Below, piece by piece: positions 38,704 to 40,764 of a stretch of DNA of 40,764 nucleotides (within the stretch, counting starts at the first letter, position 1; every line of letters starts with the position of its first letter). The position numbers were made by a program, and so were the translations under genes. The DNA is from a virus: IMG/VR virus record IMGVR_UViG_3300046517_001002, positions 1 to 40,764 of that record, one strand, 5' to 3'. The notes beneath the pieces are model-generated. The model was given only the letters and a program-made list of their open reading frames with translations, was not told where the DNA came from and searched no databases.

Positions 38704-38987
38704 CGCCTCGCGGGCTTCCTGACCGCCTCCGGGCGCGCTGGCGGGGCATACCACCGTTGTAGCGCGGCCAGTTGGCGGCGTTCCTCTCTGGCGTGCGGGT
38801 TCGTGCTGTTGAGGCGGACGAGGCCGCGCCGGGCGGCTGTCTCCTGCGGGTCGATGATTTCGATGCCGAGGTCGCGGCGCATATGCTCGCGGATGGCGTC
38901 GGCCGAGAGCGGCGTGCGGCACCACAGGTGCTCGAACGCCTCCCAGGCCTCGGGGGTCATGAACGGGGCGCGGCGTCGGGCGTTCAT
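38628..38987 (-). CDS. Hypothetical basic protein
   Basis: The ATG at 38987 gives 119 residues. They include FMTPEAWEAFEHLWCRTPLS and ADAIREHMRRDLGIEI, possibly a helix-turn-helix, then a basic, Pro/Gly-rich tail. The weak ribosome binding site and the long convergent overlap with the gene at 38350 lower confidence. It lies downstream of the iteron array and transcribes away from it. Confidence 0.5.
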   Translation of the reverse strand: MNARRRAPFMTPEAWEAFEHLWCRTPLSADAIREHMRRDLGIEIIDPQETAARRGLVRLNSTNPHAREERRQLAALQRWYAPPARPEAVRKPARRYPVPAGGFRIGTRPSGTGGGGRLT

Positions 38988-39050
38988 CGCCGGGGCGCGG
39001 ACCACAACCGCCAGTTGTTCAGGTAAGCCGCCTCTGGGCTGCCACAATTT

Positions 39051-39238
39051 GGGACAAAATTAGTTTTGTCCCACCCCCTATTTTGTCCCACCCAAGCCCG
39101 GCTCTCCCCGGTGGGCTGGGACAAACATGGGGGGTATGGGACTAAATACGTAGTATTTTGTCCCACCCCTATTTTGTCCCACCCTTCCGGCCGGGACAGA
39201 ATTAGTTTTGTCCCACCCGACCCTATTTTGTCCCACCC
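39051..39238. repeat. Iteron array with palindromes (putative replication origin)
   Basis: Six exact copies of TTTTGTCCCACCC start at 39064, 39081, 39156, 39172, 39206 and 39226. Partner inverted half-sites GGGACAAAA, GGGACTAAA and GGGACAGAA precede three of them (39051, 39138, 39193), making palindromes such as GGGACAAAA-TTAG-TTTTGTCCC. Another GGGACAAA lies at 39118. The result is three modules, each palindrome plus a direct copy. The array begins 8 bases after the RepA-like helicase stop. Iterons beside a RepA helicase suggest an origin of replication; a multi-site operator is the alternative. No gene is convincing across it. Confidence 0.75.
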
Positions 39239-39246
39239 CCCCAAAT

Positions 39247-40353
39247 TCATGGAATGGAGACCCAACCGTCGGTTGCAACAACATGACCTTGAGCGATCAG
39301 AACGTCACGGTCTCGACGGAAGGATTTACGCTTGGTCTCGGGTGGATCGTCCGGGGCGGTTTCTCGGAAGACGGCATCGCGCCACAGCGCCACGGCGACT
39401 GGTTGTAGGCTATTCTCGTTGAGGATACGAGCCAGGATTTCGAGCACTTTGTCAATGCGTCTCGCGTTTGACTTTCGTCCAACGCCGTTCTTTGGCATGG
39501 GTGTTTCGTCGGGTGCGAGGGGGACGAGGACGCAGGACGAGACTGGTTCGCCGGACGCGTCGATGATGTCCTTGACGACTTCGAGGCGGAACGGGAACGG
39601 CTCGGACGCGGCGTCGTCCTTGGCCTCTTCGATTGCCCATGTGTGGCTTTTGTCTTCCATTTTCTGGACCATGACGAGGGTATCCGCGGCGCCCATGAGC
39701 GAGACGGAGCCGGCGGGCGAGGTGCCGCTCTTGCTGGTATGGTGGACGAGGGCGACGGCGCAGCGTCCGTCCGCTATGGCCTGGGCGGCGCCGACGTAGG
39801 CGTTCATGTGGCTGCTGTCGTTGACGTTGCCGCCGCCGAAGGAGCGGAACACGGTGTCGATGATGACCAGCACCGGCGCCTGTCCGTAGTGTTGTTCGGT
39901 TTCGGTTATGGCGTGCTGGATGTCGTCGGGGTTCGGCACCCAGGCGTAGCCGCGTCCGTCGTCGTTTCGGATCAGCATGGGTCGTCCGGTGGCCAGCGCG
40001 AAGTGATTGGGGACGTTGCGTGCGGCCTGGAGGCGTTTCCAGAAGCCGCCGTGTCCTTCGCAGGCGACGTAGAGGACGGGTCCGTGCTGGAGGATACGTT
40101 GTCCCATCCAGTAGTCGATATCCGGGTCAGCGACGGCGAGCGCGGCCGAGGTGACCAAGAACGACTTGCCGCTTTTCGGCAGTCCGTAGAACAGCGTGAT
40201 TGAGCCTTTGTGGAACAGTCCGCGGACGACGGTTGTCTGGTCTGGCGCGGCGATCGCGGCGTCGGCGCCGAACGCGAGCGTGAGCCTGACCGGGGTACGT
40301 TGGGCGGCTTTGTCGCCGGCGAGGGCGTAGACGCGGTCTGAGTAGAGATCCAC
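39247..40353 (-). CDS. RepA-like RecA-fold helicase
   Basis: The GTG at 40353 was chosen because AAGGAGG lies 11 bases upstream, within the end of the preceding gene; GTG 40383 is an alternative. The 368-residue product has Walker A GLPKSGKS (residues 57-64) and Walker B VLVIIDTVFRS, with ALVHHTSKSGTS and ADTLVMVQK beyond. This is the AAA_25/RepA pattern of hexameric replicative helicases of plasmids and phages. A C-terminal region beginning RRIDKVLEILARIL probably forms a winged helix. It likely unwinds DNA at the adjacent iteron array. No primase or polymerase was recognised, so host enzymes would finish replication. Confidence 0.85.
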   Translation of the reverse strand: MDLYSDRVYALAGDKAAQRTPVRLTLAFGADAAIAAPDQTTVVRGLFHKGSITLFYGLPKSGKSFLVTSAALAVADPDIDYWMGQRILQHGPVLYVACEGHGGFWKRLQAARNVPNHFALATGRPMLIRNDDGRGYAWVPNPDDIQHAITETEQHYGQAPVLVIIDTVFRSFGGGNVNDSSHMNAYVGAAQAIADGRCAVALVHHTSKSGTSPAGSVSLMGAADTLVMVQKMEDKSHTWAIEEAKDDAASEPFPFRLEVVKDIIDASGEPVSSCVLVPLAPDETPMPKNGVGRKSNARRIDKVLEILARILNENSLQPVAVALWRDAVFRETAPDDPPETKRKSFRRDRDVLIAQGHVVATDGWVSIP

Positions 40354-40358
40354 GGCAT

Positions 40359-40764
40359 TCAGGCCCTCCTTTTTGCGCGCCACAGCGCGATGTTGAAAGC
40401 GGCGTCGATCATGTCCGGGGGCGCGTTGGCGCTCCGCGCGATATCGGCGGCGGCGTTGGCGGCGGCGATGCGGTCGCGCGGGTCATTGGCGAGGCGTTGG
40501 GTGGCTGCGTCGATCATTTGCTGGCGGACGGCGTGATGGCGCCAGTCGAGCGCGATCATTTCGTCATCGAGCATGGATGCGGCGAGTTCGCGGCAACTGA
40601 CGGAGCGGATGCGTGCGCGTTGGGCGTGGTCGGCGAGTGTGGTGGCGAGTTCCGCCAGCGCGTCCTCGATGCCGTAGACGTTCCAGGCGATGGCGATGGC
40701 GAGTCGTTTGGCGTCGTGTCCGCCCCAGTTACGTAGGGCGGCTGCCTCGGCCCGGTGTGGCGTG
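40359..40764 (-). CDS. Hypothetical protein, C-terminal part (split by contig ends)
   Basis: This is the other part of the 141-residue gene whose start is at 153. The frame is open from the right end and stops at 40359. Across the junction the sequence reads DALAELATTLADHAQRARIR, then MLDDEMIALDWRHHAVRQQM and a helical end NALWRAKRRA-like. The stop lies six bases before the preferred helicase GTG. The last 133 bases duplicate the left end with one synonymous change. The function is unknown. Confidence 0.75.
   Translation of the reverse strand, partial: TPHRAEAAALRNWGGHDAKRLAIAIAWNVYGIEDALAELATTLADHAQRARIRSVSCRELAASMLDDEMIALDWRHHAVRQQMIDAATQRLANDPRDRIAAANAAADIARSANAPPDMIDAAFNIALWRAKRRA
40632..40764. 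repeat. Right copy of terminal direct repeat (circular overlap)
   Basis: This copy is identical to 1-133 except T at 40758 (C at 127). See the left copy for interpretation. The mismatch sits seven bases from the contig end and may be sequence variation or end error. Confidence 0.9.

Noticed and set aside
38215-38925. 236-residue minus-strand frame
   Set aside because: It is an Arg/Pro-rich shadow of two plus-strand genes and the convergent 38628 gene.
39051-39238. CRISPR-like repeat array
   Set aside because: Units are 13 bp with irregular spacing and inverted half-sites, without uniform spacers or cas genes. It fits iterons or operators better.
39066-39422. Open frames through the TTTTGTCCC repeats (both strands)
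   Set aside because: Their peptides only translate the DNA repeat and show no ribosome binding site or family.
1-40764. Integrase, reverse transcriptase (diversity-generating retroelement), phage DNA or RNA polymerase, tRNA genes
   Set aside because: No motif for any of these was seen on reading the proteins and sequence. Divergent versions cannot be excluded without profile and tRNA searches.

Overview
The window is an essentially complete double-stranded DNA phage genome in high-GC DNA, on one circularly permuted contig. The first 133 bases recur at the right end with one mismatch (C at 127, T at 40758), so the sequence closes into a circle of about 40,631 bp. One gene is split by this cut. 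The terminase, portal, major capsid, adaptor, nozzle and ejection-protein set suggests a short-tailed (podovirus-like) virion with an SU10-type capsid and portal. The high GC, the many GTG and coupled starts and the style of the accessory proteins suggest a high-GC proteobacterial host, probably an alphaproteobacterium. The host is inference.

Layout. (1) Positions 150-5688 and, around the circle, 40359-40764 and 39247-40353: a minus-strand early operon. It encodes a Cro-like regulator, small proteins, a Dam-type adenine methyltransferase, a VRR-NUC nuclease, a putative PD-(D/E)xK protein, an MT-A70-type methyltransferase, a Gp157-like protein, a RecT-like annealing protein and a RepA-like helicase. 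Most genes overlap by ATGA, GTGA or TGATG. (2) Positions 5704-5751: a divergent control region with two 19-bp operators between the Cro-like and CI-like genes. A third operator lies at 6232-6250. (3) Positions 5820-9244: mostly plus strand, with a CI-like repressor, small zinc-binding and hypothetical genes and two membrane or export peptides. A minus-strand RepL-like winged-helix gene interrupts it, with an origin-like upstream region. (4) Positions 9238-37591, minus strand: the virion module. In transcription order it carries small terminase, membrane/coiled-coil protein, large terminase, portal, connector-region genes, scaffold, major capsid, adaptor, tail fibres and spike, nozzle, and internal virion proteins, one with a lytic transglycosylase domain. 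A plus-strand HNH-like gene interrupts it at 15962-16489. (5) Positions 37814-38703: a short plus-strand operon behind a good sigma70-like promoter. (6) Positions 39051-39238: an array of TTTTGTCCCACCC repeats and palindromes immediately after the RepA-like helicase gene.

How it fits together. The CI/Cro pair with shared operators points to a temperate phage, yet no integrase, transposase or partition gene was recognised. The RepA-like helicase, the adjacent iteron array and the RepL-like gene fit a prophage kept as a plasmid (phage-plasmid). This is the most interesting reading of the window, and it is an inference. No stand-alone endolysin was recognised; lysis may use unrecognised small membrane proteins.

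Functions were assigned by reading motifs and remembered family patterns, with no database search. Family names are therefore hypotheses of the stated confidence.
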